From Malachius bipustulatus (lineage: Eukaryota; Arthropoda; Insecta; Coleoptera; Melyridae), in assembly GCA_910589415.1 (NCBI GenBank), contig OU342630.1:7316001-7380000 (forward strand): DNA of 64,000 nucleotides, read 5' to 3'. The notes under the pieces are model-generated. The model ran no database searches, was not told the DNA's origin, and was given only the letters and a program-made list of their open reading frames with translations. How positions within the stretch are numbered: position 1 is the first letter of the stretch; every line of letters starts with the position of its first letter. The position numbers were made by a program, and so were the translations under genes. Of this stretch, positions 22,022 to 33,617 are shown piece by piece.

Positions 22022-23832
22022 ATAGTCATTTGGTGTTCAAAAAGAGGGTTACCTGGAAAGTTTTCCGGGAGTATTAAAAATGGGTGATTTTATAGATTTT
22101 GACATGCTCTTTCAGAATTTTTACTTTGCCACCTCGTATCTTTGCCGCTCGCGCCGCCATATTGAAAAAATGGCGTCCAAAAACAGTTTTTTAACAAATA
22201 TCTTCTTCCCGCCTCATTTTACGGTGAAAGTATTTATGTAATAAATTAAACTAGAGAAAATTTCCTACAATTTATGTAATAATCTTTTTTTCGTAAAATC
22301 AATAGTTTCAGCGTACGAGAGCCACAAATCAAGATACATCACACCAACACGTGTTTTTCGTATATGAACGAAAAATGTGAAAAACTGTGTCACAAGATAA
22401 ATCCTAGGCAACGATGCAAACAAGAAACGCCTCATTGAAATGTTGAAGACAAAATTTGAAGCTGCGAACTTCATGGTCAAGAAAGCCAAGGAAGATGCGG
22501 ATACTCTAATATAGTCAATACGGCAATCAACATTTCATCTACATTTGATTCCGTAATAGTTGTCGGCGAAGATGTAGATCTTCTTATTCTCTTGGCTCTA
22601 TCTACGCGTTCAAACATACATATATATTCTCAAACCAAAAAAGGAAAAATTTCGCAACAAATAGATTCAACAAAAAGTGTCATAAATAAAATAGTCGCAG
22701 GTGACATATTTTTCGTGCACGCTTTCAGTGACTGTGATACAGCATCAGCACTCTTTAATCAAGGAAAAATAAAATGTGCTAATGTACTCCGAAAAAAACG
22801 AGATTTAAACGAGCTTGTCTAGGTATTCAAAAACCAAAATGCCGATCCAGAGATCATTGCTGAAGCTGGGGAACGCTTCCCCCTTGATGCATTGTATGGT
22901 AACAGTGGCATAAAAAGTATGTCGTTAAACAGCTATAGATATACATGCTTCACAAAATCAGCATATAAAAATAAATTTAGTACTACATCTCTGCCACCTA
23001 CAGAAGCAACAGCACGACAACATTAGTTCCGAGCCTATCACCAGGTTCAGCTGCAGTGGGATGGAGTTGAAAAAAATGCAGGGCTATGGAAATGGAAAAA
23101 GGGATGTCGGGAAGCCTGCGTGGATGCAGAAAGGCTGGATTAAAGTGCTCCGTTATATGCACGAATTGCAATGGTACGTGTGATAATTCGAAAATTACAC
23201 TGGAAGATAGCGATGAAGAAGAAGAAACAGAGACTATTTTCGAGCAAACATATGACGAAATCGAGAAACAAAAGGATTACAATGAAGCTGATGATCCCAT
23301 TGCGGCTGTCGTGGGAGAAAGGTCTATTACCTATGTGACATTTCGCTCGGTACTGATGATGAACTCGCAAAACCTGGCCGATCAAGGATAGCGAAGCGAA
23401 GAAGAATGCGTTAAATTTTGTAATAGTGCATATTATAAGTGGCCTACTGGGGATACCACACTAAAAAAACGCGCCAATTACTCATGGTGGTGTCTAAATA
23501 AATTATTTAGCCAAAACGCATGTTTGAGTGCACTTTGCGGCGTCGTACGCAAAAACTATTGATTCTACAAAAATAAAGGTTACTACATAAATTGTAGGAA
23601 ATTTTCTCTAGTTTAATTTATTACATAAATATTTTCATCGTAAAATGAGTCGGAAAGAAGATATTGTTAAAAAACTGTTTTTGGACGCCATTTTTTCAAT
23701 ATGGCGGCGCGAGCGGCGAAGATACGAGGTGGCAAAGTAGAAATTCGAAAAGAGCACGTCGAGTCTATAAAATCACCAATTTTCAAAACTCCCGGAAAAC
23801 TTTCCAGGTAAAACTACCAAATGACTGGACTA
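22022..23832. mobile_element. Long-TIR transposon with decayed PIN-like/cysteine-rich ORF
   Basis: The inverted arms are about 250 bases: TAGTCATTTGGT..TTACCTGGAAAGTTTTCCGGG on the left, and its diverged complement ending near 23832. Each arm contains ATTGAAAAAATGGCG or its complement and TTTCCTACAATTTATGTA. The interior carries remnants of one protein frame (22410-23391). No target duplication could be fixed because the outermost bases differ. Confidence 0.75.
22410..23391 (+). pseudogene. Decayed transposon protein: PIN/XPG-like block and cysteine-rich CXC-like motif
   Basis: Reading in three frames gives consecutive blocks of one protein: KKRLIEMLK..KKAKEDADTLI, then VIVVGEDVDLLILLAL, then FFVHAFSDCDTASALFNQGK, then EAGERFPLDALYG, then SLPPTEATARQH, then RGCRKAGLKCSVICTNCNG. 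The DAD, EDVDLL and HAFSDCDTASA acidic motifs resemble PIN/FEN-type nuclease signatures. The C-R-K-A-G-L-x-C-x4-C-x2-C-x-G-x-C tail resembles CXC-type zinc regions. Many uncharacterised insect and cnidarian proteins share this order as I recall it. At least two frameshifts and two in-frame stops (for example 22820-22822) make it a pseudogene. The N-terminal half is missing. Confidence 0.65.
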
Positions 23833-23834
23833 GT

Positions 23835-25995
23835 AGGGATTATCCAAATTATCCAATAAAAATGCTTTAGGCACTACCACTACCATAGTCTTTCAGACTT
23901 GAATGTCATTTGGAACATTTTTTTATTTTTTTATAAGTAACGGGATCACAGTAAGTACGCCAGAAAAATTAACCCTTGGTCATAAAATAAGTATAAGATC
24001 GCTCACCATTCAAAAATATAGTAGAAATTAAAATTGAGATTAGAAAGTGTCCTGAAGGTGTCCCTTTCAAATACAAAGTATCTCACATTCACAACTACGA
24101 AATAAATTAGAGCTAAACTAGTTTTTTTACGACGACTAATTTCTGAAATTCTGATTATTGGAACAGGTATTTGTTAGGAGTGTTAGGGAGCTTTGTAACT
24201 GTTAAATTTCACCTTTGTATCTTTATCTTTATGCAGTTCAGAGAAATTAGACTTTGATATTTTCTTATAAAACGATTTAAAACGAAGGAAGTATCTACAG
24301 CAACCTGTTCTGGTATCAATTATCCGAAATCGCGCGGCACATCTAATACAGCGAGTTTCACTAGTTCTCGAGTACCTTCAGGGGTGAATGATTTTTACTC
24401 AACGTAAGGAATAATGAATAAATTACCACCGAGATGGATGGTGATTGGCCAATCAAAGAACCGACTTACAGTGTTGACAGACGAATGGAAAATTTTCTGT
24501 TTTCAGTCGTAGAATACAAACATACTACTAATGGAAGAAAACTACGTAGGTATGTGTCTTTACTATATGAAAAAGAGAACAGTGAGGAAATTCATCACAC
24601 TTTCGAGAACGATTCTCGAATTGCTACCATTGAATTATAAAGCTTATTAATATTATTATTAACCACTTCAATTTTCACGATATAGAATTACACCCACTTT
24701 TGTCAATTTGGCAACTCCATAGAGTTGTAAGACGGTGCAGGCTTTAATCAGTATATTGTTGTGTTTTATTTTTTATTCACTGAAGATAGTAATTGACATA
24801 ACTGGTGTATGTACGTACGAGTATGTTATTATACACGGCGGACTTTCAGGGAAGTACAACACGCCCCTGGGGGTTTTCGTTTATGCGGTTCAGGATCTCC
24901 TCACTCCTCTCTACACACACGCACATATGAAGCTACTTTATAGTTAAAGTGAATGCCAATAATGGCCATTCAAGAAGACCAGCACTTTTGTCAATAAATG
25001 CCTGATAAATTGTCTAATCAGGGATAGGTACAATCATAATCCTTATACGATAATCGCATGGAACTTAAAAGAAAAATTAAATAACCCAAGTGATGAGGTT
25101 AAAATGTTCACTGCCTTGCTGGTAGGTTTACTAAAAGAGGACTCTAAAAGAGGTTGTACCAACTATTAGTCATTTATGCAACAAGTTCATAAAGTGGTAC
25201 TTTTTTTCAGGACTGGGAAGTTTGACCAATCCCAGAAGTGAAAAAAGGCACTTTATGCATATGTTGCATACAAAATTTTATCTACGAGTGACTTAAATTA
25301 GAACGAAAAGTTATTATTATAAAAAAAAACTTTCCAATGCATTCATATCTTATTTATATCTTATGTAAGTGTTTCTTTGAAGCTATTACCGCTTTTTTCA
25401 TCACGTCAGTTCATAAAGGTGACATATTGCTTAATATACAGTTCTTTAGATTTTTGAGGTAGGTACCTAACAGATTTTGTGCAGCCATATTTGAGTGAAT
25501 AATAATTTCTTCTAGTGCGAAAGATATTTCATTATTCATTGAATCACAAAACGCAAAATGATAATTGTGCATAGATCTGTCGATCTGCGAATAAACTATA
25601 ATGTTTCTATTGGGTCGACCAGCCAGCTTTAGGGAGAGGAAGGTGCCGGACTATGATGTAGCTCAGCGTCGAAGTAGGTACATCAGCCAATCGCGCTCGA
25701 GCCGCTCAGACCGCTGCGGAACTTTATTTTACCTGTTTTTACTTTATGCACTTTTCATGATAATCATACATTTTATGAACTAAGAAACGTGTAAAAAATT
25801 GCATTTTATGAATCACTGGTAGATAAAGTAAGTTATAAGTTTTAACTGACAATTTACTGCATATGTATAACTACTATCGACCTTCAGCCTTCAGTATTGA
25901 ATAATTTATGAATATTATGTATAACTTGTATATAAAATGAAAAATTATTAGGGCTATTCATAGGCAAAAAGTATCTTCTTAAGGTATGGTCTTTA
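23835..25995. other. No recognisable gene
   Basis: The longest frames are 60-70 codons. A frame at 24434-24640 has ordinary composition and an acceptor-like TTTTCTGTTTTCAG inside it, but no partner exon or homology I recognise. Confidence 0.4.
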
Positions 25996-26000
25996 TTATA

Positions 26001-26758
26001 CAGTGAGCAGCAAAAGTAAGGAATAAATTCGATAAAACGGAAAGCGCGGTTTTTTTTTTGAAAAAATTAAAAAAACAGGTCGATTTTGTTTTTAAGTTGT
26101 TCAACTTTTGACATAATATTCCGGTATATAGGGTGATGCACGAAAAAGTGGTGACGTCATCGCCTTTTTTTTAATGGCAACCCTGCTTTTTATTCCATTC
26201 TGTGATACCTACTTCATTCAATTGTCAATATGGTAATGTAATCAATTTGTAACCTTAACTAAGGAACTTTCTGAGAAAACAGTTTGTGAGTCGAAAGTGT
26301 GCACTTTTTAGTCAAATAAAATGATTGTTTCCATGGTAATTGTATAATAATTATATCTATTAAATTAAGTCTATTAAATTAAATCTGTTAAATTAAATTG
26401 TATTAAATCTATTAAATCTGTCTAAATTAAGTTTTTTTCTTAGAAATTTCCTTATTTAAGGTTACAAATTGATTAAATCATCATATGGACAATTGAATGA
26501 AGTATCAAAAAATGGAATAAAAAATAAGGGTTGCTATTTAAAAATAATGCCGGTGACGTCACCACTTTTTCGCGCAGCACCCTGTATACCCAAACTAATG
26601 TTTGCTAATGTTTGCTAATGTCAAACTAATGTTTGACATAATTGTCAAAAGTTGAACAACTTAAAAAACAAAATCGACCTGTTTTTTTTTTCAAAAAAAC
26701 AGCGCTCTCCGTTTTATCGAATTTATTCCTTACTTTTGCCGCTCACTGTATAATCATC
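26001..26758. mobile_element. Tc1/mariner-type non-autonomous element, carrying a nested insertion
   Basis: The ends CAGTGAGCAGCAAAAGTAAG and CTTACTTTTGCCGCTCACTG are flanked by TA at 25999 and 26759. Each inverted arm is about 120 bases, including AAAATCGACCTGTTTTTTTT. A second element sits in it at 26129-26584. Near the right arm, ACTAATGTTTG is repeated several times. There is no transposase. Confidence 0.85.
26129..26584. mobile_element. 456-bp fold-back element nested in the previous one
   Basis: Left end TAGGGTGATGCACGAAAAAG with GGTGACGTCA; right end TGACGTCACCACTTTTTCG with GCAGCACCCTG; TA on both sides. The arms run about 170 bases. The centre (26345-26440) is an irregular tandem of TATTAAATTAAGTC-like units. 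It belongs to the CAGGGTG...CACCCTG group. Confidence 0.83.
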
Positions 26759-26871
26759 AACGTTTCGATATTAAATAAAAAATTTGCTATATCGTCAACT
26801 GTTTCTTTTTGGTAATTTTAGAATCCCGAAGATGACCCAAATTGTTGGTCGAAACGTTGATGATTATATTA
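26759..26871. repeat. Small inverted pair with a degenerate hammerhead
   Basis: TAATCATCAACGTTTCGA at the left is the complement of TCGAAACGTTGATGATTA at the right. The right half (26822-26865) has stem II GACC/GGTC, GAAA and stem III ACGU, but its core starts CCGAAGA instead of CUGANGA and stem I is weak. It looks like a Penelope terminus with a dead ribozyme. Confidence 0.55.
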
Positions 26872-27028
26872 TAACTTGCATGGATGAGTATGTCACAGTA
26901 GGTAGGGGTATTTTTTAACTTTTTGTTTCTGAGAATCACAGCATAGATATAGAGCGATGTTTCTGAGTTAGGCCTTATTATTAACTTTTACATTAAATAG
27001 AAATAAATAAAAAAATATAAATCATATA

Positions 27029-27737
27029 CAGAGTGGCTGACTTTTCATTGTCCAGCTTGTAATTTCCGAAATATGAAAGATACGGAAAAAAGTTAAATGG
27101 ATAAATTGTCAAACTGGATGCGACCTACACAATGGCGAACACAATTTTTTTCCATGGCCAACCTGTTTTAATATGGAGTACACAACTTTTATCTTTAAAA
27201 TGGGATACACAATATTTTTTTGCAGATTTTGTTTTTAAATTAATTCCTGTTTACAATGTACTATTTTGAACGAACAAGTACCATTTTGTTAGTAATTTAC
27301 CAATTATTATTATTATTAATACCAATTTATTTTTTACCAATTTCAAGGCACTTTGACAATTGTTATGTTGATTCAAGTAAAATTTGACCGGTTTTTTTTA
27401 ATTCGGTATCACGAATAATTTCGATCAGCTGATCTCAAGATCACGGCTTGCTATAACAATAACATAAGTACCTTTAAAAAACATATTACTTTAAAAAATA
27501 TATTACTTGTGATACAGGAAATAATCAAAAAACCAAATCTGCAAAAAAATATAGGGTGTCCCATTTAAACGAAAAAAATGGTGTGTTTCTACATTAAAAC
27601 AGGTTGGTTTTGGAAAAAAAAATGTGTTCGCCATTGTGTAGGTCGCATCCAGTTTGGCAATTTATCCATTTAACTTTTTTCCGTATCTTTCATATTTCTG
27701 AAAATACAAGCTGGACAATGAAAAGTCAGCCACCCTG
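27029..27737. mobile_element. 709-bp fold-back element
   Basis: CAGAGTGGCTGACTTTTCAT ... ATGAAAAGTCAGCCACCCTG with TA on both sides. Both arms include ATTTATCCATTTAACTTTTT or its complement and GCGACCTACACAATGGCGAA or its complement, so they exceed 130 bases. Non-coding. Confidence 0.85.
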
Positions 27738-27739
27738 TA

Positions 27740-29825
27740 TATTTCTAATGGTTCACTTTCGAGAATCACCGTTTGTGATTACAGTTTTGTGAAACTGTAA
27801 AAAATATGATATGAAAAGTTATGATTTGGGCATTTAAATTAAATATGTAGTATCCAGAAGCGCTAGAACAATTTGGCTAAAAGTTTGTTGCATTACCCAT
27901 GACCGAACAACAAGTGTTGATTCAAGTAGGAGAAAATATTAATTTTTATTTATTTTTGGATCCAAAACAAAAGTCAAATCGTTCTTACGCCATAAGGTGA
28001 ATAAGAATTTATTTATGATCAGAATCACATAATATAATTTTGAACGAACCACTTGTCTATGTTGGCGTTTTCCTTTCGTTTAACGTAACGCAACCCATAC
28101 ACGTCGTATTCAAGTGATGCATGCCAGTAATTGCGGAAACTACGGGCAGTGGCACGACCGGCCGCCGGTTCACGTGAGTGACGGAGTTACTTTTCCCAAT
28201 AATTGCCTCTTCCTCCTGTTCTCTAATGAAATCACCCGAGTTATGGCACACCGGGGTCGCGGGTCAGCTCTCGTAAATATGACATTTCAATTCAGGCAGT
28301 ATCGTGACTGTTACAATCACGAACAAGGGACCAATCAAACGAGTAAAAGCTTTTATTGGTGTCTCTTCACTGTGAAAAGATAACAGAAATTGCATGTGAT
28401 GTGAGGATGTCGCAATCAGACCTGGGGTGTCATGCAGTAAGCCATGCTTTGACAAAAATTAGGTTATGTAAATATTATAATGTATATTATTATGTCAAGG
28501 TGATTGAAAGAATTTTGTCAACAAAAAGTCAGACAATTTGTGTGCAACTGTAAATTTATATAATAATAGGAACAAGCTGACATATTTTTATAAGCCGATG
28601 ATAAAAAAATTATTTTTATCCGTAATATTGGAAAATAGTTTCGAATTGGTCGCACACCAAAGTAGCACTTTTTGGTAAGGTGCTCAAATATTTTAATCTG
28701 AGCACTAGGTGTTCACATCCTAGGCTAGGGTATGAACAAACTATTACCACATTATGGTATATGGTCGCCTGGATATACATATACATATTATACAGTTACT
28801 GTAACGTTATTTTAGATATTTGACATCAGTTAAATGTCAAAAAGTAGTAAAATTCATATTATTGATTTTAGTTTTTGTATCAAAGTTTAATATCATTGTA
28901 CTCAGAATTTAAGAGGGGAGGGGGGACTGTAAACGTCCTCATTGTATTATTTTTGACTTTCCTAACGTTCGATCGGGGATCGTATGTACTTATACCCTGA
29001 TTTCTTTATAAAAATAGTCTGATAAGGTCATATTTGTTTATGCTACGTTGTAGGTACCATCGAACATTAATGTCACTAAAAATGACAAGTAGAATTTGAA
29101 GGTTATCAAAGAAACCAATGGAACATTTTTGTTGTCAACCTTTCCCAGGACTTTTTAAACACAACAAAATATTGTTTAAATACTATACTGAGAAATATTA
29201 GCAATGAAACGGAACCATGGCTGTGAAGCAATTGAACAACGTTAGTTTTCGGTGGGATTTTTTTTTAATTCGACGTAAGTATCTATTTAGTTGGTAAAAA
29301 GCGGAAATAAAGTGAAATGATTAGTTATTTTTAAAAATTAAATCAACTTTGTATCACTGAATTTTAACATAGTTTCCGCTGTCGTTTTTTATTTTTGTAA
29401 TACCAGTAATACGTTATTTAGAACAACAACGGGTCACAAAGAAACATTGAAAATATGAATACGATATAAAGGATCAATTTTGTGCTAAGTTTCGAAATTC
29501 TTTAAAACTCAACAGTGCTCAGTGCAACCAATTTTTGAAAAAAAATTTTGCTAGAGGGTCCAAAATTGATACATGGATGAAAAATTAAATATCAAACAAC
29601 TTTTTCCTGTGACATTTTTAGAAATTTTGGAAACTAATGCCGTATTTTGTATTTTTTCTTTTGCAAAAAATGTCAGATTTGACTGTTTTAAAAGACAGGT
29701 TGTCATTGGCAATTTTCAAAGCAGAAACTGATAGCGAAGTCAAAATTTTCCCAAGTCATAAAGGAAGATTTTTTCTCATATGATGCGTACTTTATGTGTG
29801 ACACTGTATATTTAAATATTTATTT
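27740..29825. other. No recognisable gene
   Basis: It includes a GC-richer patch at 28050-28400 with overlapping frames on both strands. Neither strand has a recognisable product or splice context. It may be a repeat or a former exon, but I cannot support either. Confidence 0.4.
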
Positions 29826-29829
29826 AATT

Positions 29830-30025
29830 TATTTATAAATGAAAAGACCTACAACTGCCTAGGTATACCTACTGGAGGACCTGGATACATTAAAAACAGT
29901 CAAGATGGTCAGCTTCCTCAAACACGCTGACCTGATGGGGTTAATGTAGCACGAATTAATGTGAGCCACAATAGACCTTCAGTCGCAGTGGAGGTGTCAC
30001 AATGGCCCACTCACGACAAAACTAA
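29830..30025 (+). mobile_element. Non-LTR retrotransposon 3' end fragment
   Basis: The segment ends CACAATGGCCCACTCACGAC followed by AAAACTAATCTAATCTAAC, a short-repeat tail like those of several LINE clades. A second diverged piece (AGACCTTCGGTCGCAGTG..GGTGTCACAATG) is at 44165-44225. No frame is left. Confidence 0.5.
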
Positions 30026-30537
30026 TCTAATCTAACTAAAAAAAAATACTGCCTGGAAGATGTTCTGCGATTGGAAGAAAAACACGATTTTCCTGATGAA
30101 GTAAGTGTTTGCAATGTATTGTAGGAATCTGCCCAACATGCAGGGAAAACGCTTTTACAGACAAATAGGCGTTCGATTTTCAGAAGACAGTGTAACATAC
30201 ACAACCAATACTTAATATTTCGCTAGGGCTTTTTTATTGCCAGACGAGCAAGTCAAGTAAGCTTTGCGCTTAACTAAAAAGAATTGATCTCGAAAGTCGC
30301 CGCGACGCGTTTAAATTAATAAACCGTTCTGAAGAATTGCCCTTCAATCAACTACTTGTGCAGTGCAGCATCGATTAAATCGTAAGTACACGTTCTCCAT
30401 TCTCCTGTTATCCTAATCTTTTATATTTATAATTAATAAATTGTTTCCCCTACCATTAATTAGATACTCAGCGCGTAATAAACGCACAAATTATTACAAT
30501 TGTTTAATCGCTTACACGTAAGCCGGTCATTGGGATC

Positions 30538-31952
30538 AAGTGGCGTCTATATGAGTCGGAAAAGACCCTAATTTTTTCAGACGCAACGAAACCACTTTCC
30601 CTCCCCGTTTTTGAGGGTGCTGAACACTATGACGTAGGGAAAATTTCTTTTTCGGGTTGCGTCCACCCCTAATTGGCCAAAAACCACTCCCTTTTTTAAA
30701 ATCTCCCTAATGCCGCCGGGTTGGAAAAAAACACGTGCAACTCGCTTCTGGGGATGTCTCGTATCTAGTGACAGCTGCCCGTCAGACTACGCTTTTTTTT
30801 TTCTTATAATCCTGAATATTTCTGCATTCCTCTGTTATCGAGGATGGTAACACGATGGTAATTGGTAACCACCTTACACCTCTACCACCTGTTTTCATTC
30901 CCCCAAATCGAGGAGGTTGAAAATGTGTTTTCTTATTAATCGGGTAACCGGCCGCATACCCCAGTTTTCAAGGCTGCTGAACACGATGAACACTACCAAG
31001 GGAGTTGATTTTTTTCAATCGGGAATGTTGGAAATGTTGCCTTCTATTGGGAAAAATATGGAGACAACGTTTCTGTTACTCTAACGTCGGGAAATGATGA
31101 TTTGAATATACGAGATATCATATTATATCATCTGTTTTTCAATAGGGTTACAGTTTTGAATTATGTTTATGAATATGGTATTTTGATGGCGATAAATCAA
31201 GGTAAACGTTTAATAAAACATTGTTACTGTTTAATATTTCTGTTTAATAATAAATGTAGAACATACAAATAAACATTCAAATACCTACAAGTAGAAAATA
31301 TTGAACAAAGTCTGCACTGGTACGTTAATGGATGCTGCGTGGGAGAATGCGCTGTACCATCATATGATATCTCGTATATTCAAATTATTATTTCCCGACG
31401 TAAGAGTAACAGAAACGTTGTCTCCATATTTTTCCAAATAGAAAGCACGGTAAATTATGATACAAAATAACATTTCCAACATTCCCGATAAAACAAAAAA
31501 TTCAACCTCCTTGGAGGGTGATTTTGTCAATTTATGGGGGTGGTAGAGGTCTAAGCTCGGGTCTAAGGTAATGACCATCGTGTTCAGCACCCTTGAAAAC
31601 GGAGGTATGCAGAAATATTAATCATTATAAGAAAAAAAAAACATTTTCAACCCCCTTGGAGGGTGGTTCTTGGCCCAAGGGGTGGGCGTAGCGTGACGGG
31701 CAGTGTCATTAGATACAAGGCATCCCCAGAAGCGAGTTGCACGCGGTTTTTTTCGACCCGGCGGTATTAGAACGGAGACTTTAAAAAACGGGGTGGTTTT
31801 TGGCGAATAGGGGGTAAACGCAACCCGAAAAATAAATTTGCCCTACGCCATTGTGTTTAGTCCCCTCGAAAATAGGGGGGGGAAAGTGGTTTCGTTGCGT
31901 CTGAAAAAATTCGGAAATTTCGGGGTTTTTCCGACTCATATTAGACGCCACT
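30538..31952. mobile_element. 1.4-kb fold-back element with 600-bp arms
   Basis: The left arm 30538-31133 (AGTGGCGTCTATATGAGTCG...ATACGAGATATCATA) is a diverged complement of the right arm 31360-31952 (...CGACTCATATTAGACGCCACT). Shared landmarks include AACGTTGTCTCCATATTTTTCC, AGCGAGTTGCAC..GTTTTTTTC and GTTTCGTTGCGTCTG. The divergence, including small indels, suggests an old element. The short spacer has no frame. Confidence 0.8.
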
Positions 31953-31969
31953 ATTGTACCTACCCTATA

Positions 31970-32717
31970 CAGGGTGTCCCAAGATTTCTTTATCAAGGGA
32001 TATCTGGGTTATTTCAAAAAATAAACAAATGAAATTCAGGAAATTTCAACCATACCCCTAAGGCTTTGCAGCTGCGCCCTCAATGCCCCTTTACGCCTTT
32101 CCACCCCTAAGTAATCATCCCCTACTTTTTTTTTCAAATGACACCCCCATATTTTTTTTTGCTCGGCAGGATTGTTGACTTCTTTCTGAATACATTCTCA
32201 TACGATTTTTTCAAATCGAGACATATCTAGCACGCCGAAAACAATATAATATCAAAACAAACGAGGGTTGTCAAGGAGTTGCAATTGCTTGTTTTTTGTG
32301 TTAATGTTTCCTCCAACCACCTTAGCTAGTAATACCGGTGTTACTCGATATAGGCGTTAATAATAATAATTGCTTCTGTGATTTTAATGTCATATTAAAT
32401 GTTAATTGTTATTCCTTGACAACCTTCGTTTGTTATATTATGTTATTTTCGGCGTGCTAGATATGTCTCGATTTAAAAAATCGTATGAAATTCGTATTCA
32501 GAAAGAAGTCTACAATCCTGCCGAGCAAAAAAAATATAGGGGTGTCATTTGAAAAAAAAACGTAGGGGATGATTACTTAGGGGTGGAAAGGCGTAAAGGG
32601 GCATTGAGGGTGCAGCGGCAAAGCCTTAGGGGTATGGTTGAAATTTCCTGAATTTCATTTGTTTATTTTTTTTTATAACGCGGATATCCCTTGATAAAGA
32701 AATCCTGGGACACCCTG
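31970..32717. mobile_element. 748-bp fold-back element
   Basis: CAGGGTGTCCCAAGATTTCT ... AGGAAATCCTGGGACACCCTG-type ends with TA on both sides. The arms are about 270 bases and include TGCCCCTTTACGCCTTTCCA or its complement. It lies 18 bases from the previous fold-back element. Confidence 0.85.
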
Positions 32718-32837
32718 TATGTGTTTTGTCTTGTCGTAGTTGAATTATTGTCCTCGGTCCTGTAGTTTGTATTTTATTAGAACGTTTTTGTGGTGATTGA
32801 TGCGTTGTTGTAAGAAGTGATGTTTTGTTTTTTAGCC

Positions 32838-32886
32838 CATATACCTATTATTGTACCTATATACCTATATACCTATATACCTATTG
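32838..32886 (+). repeat. TATACC microsatellite
   Basis: About six units of ATACCTAT, slightly irregular at the left. Confidence 0.8.
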
Positions 32887-33042
32887 TCTTGTGTAAATTT
32901 AATGGCATATTTTTTCAGGTAGGATTATGACTGCTAGTTTTGTGTGGAGGTTTTGAATTTAATTTTGGCTTTTGTAGGCCATTTTGGTATTGAATTTTCT
33001 TAAATTTTCTCTCTAGCCGCACACTGGCAGCAATAGGGCTTC

Positions 33043-33617
33043 AGGGTACAAACATAGTAGAACGACGAGGCTAGAGGCACAGCGACGAGGTAAGCGACGA
33101 TATAAGCGACGAGACAAGAGACATGCACATAGTGAGGAGACAGAAGTTGCGATTTACTGCTTTGACTTTCCAAACTCAATTCAGTATGATCAATGTTCTC
33201 CGACAGTGAAGATGAAATTTTATTCGATAATGCCACGCTTTGCGGGCTTATTATTATTGCAATGGGGAGTTTGGACAAAACTTATTCTGTACATCCTATT
33301 AGTAAAGTACGCAAACGGTTTGGACAGTACCATACATTATTTTCTGAGCTCAAGCAGCACCCAGACCGATTTTTTGAATATTTGAGAATGGAAATTGCCA
33401 AAACTTAAAAAGAATGCAGCTAGAACCGTCCAGTATCAACGCGACAATAAATCCAATTTTTATCTCGACGCGCATCGCCTCGCTTGTCTCGTCGCTTAGT
33501 ACTGCGTCAACCTCTTCACTATGTTTGGCTTCATTACCATACACGATGAAATAAAAGCCGCGTCGCTTACCTCGTCTCTGTGCCTCTAGCCTCGTCGTTC
33601 TACTATGTTTTTACCCT
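33043..33617. mobile_element. PIF/Harbinger derivative, internally deleted
   Basis: The TIR starts AGGGTAMAAACATAGTAGAA and continues ACGACGAGGCTAGAGGCACA, complementary at both ends for about 55 bases with few mismatches. Many GACGAG/GCGACGA repeats lie just inside. The flanks (TCA and TTA, if GGGTA is the end) fit an imperfect 3-bp Harbinger-type target. The interior keeps only the beginning of a transposase frame. Confidence 0.7.
33193..33408 (+). pseudogene. Harbinger transposase N-terminal remnant
   Basis: The 71-residue frame contains YSVHPISKVRKRFGQYHTLF, then ELKQHPDRFFEYLRM. This matches the conserved block just before the DDE domain in PIF/Harbinger transposases (HPI..R...G.Y..L..EL....FF.Y.RM). 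It stops seven residues later, and the catalytic domain is absent. It is therefore a relic or at most a short DNA-binding-free peptide, not an active enzyme. Confidence 0.65.

Noticed and set aside
24434..24640. 68-codon frame with an internal acceptor-like site as an exon
   Set aside because: No matching donor or partner exon and no recognisable family. Kept only as a remark in the gene-free stretch.
28050..28460. GC-richer patch with overlapping frames on both strands as a gene or CpG promoter
   Set aside because: Neither strand shows a domain or splice sites, and the base change is modest. It is more likely a repeat remnant.
30060..30110. CTGATGA at 30090 as a further hammerhead
   Set aside because: No GAAA box follows at a workable distance and no stem II is present.
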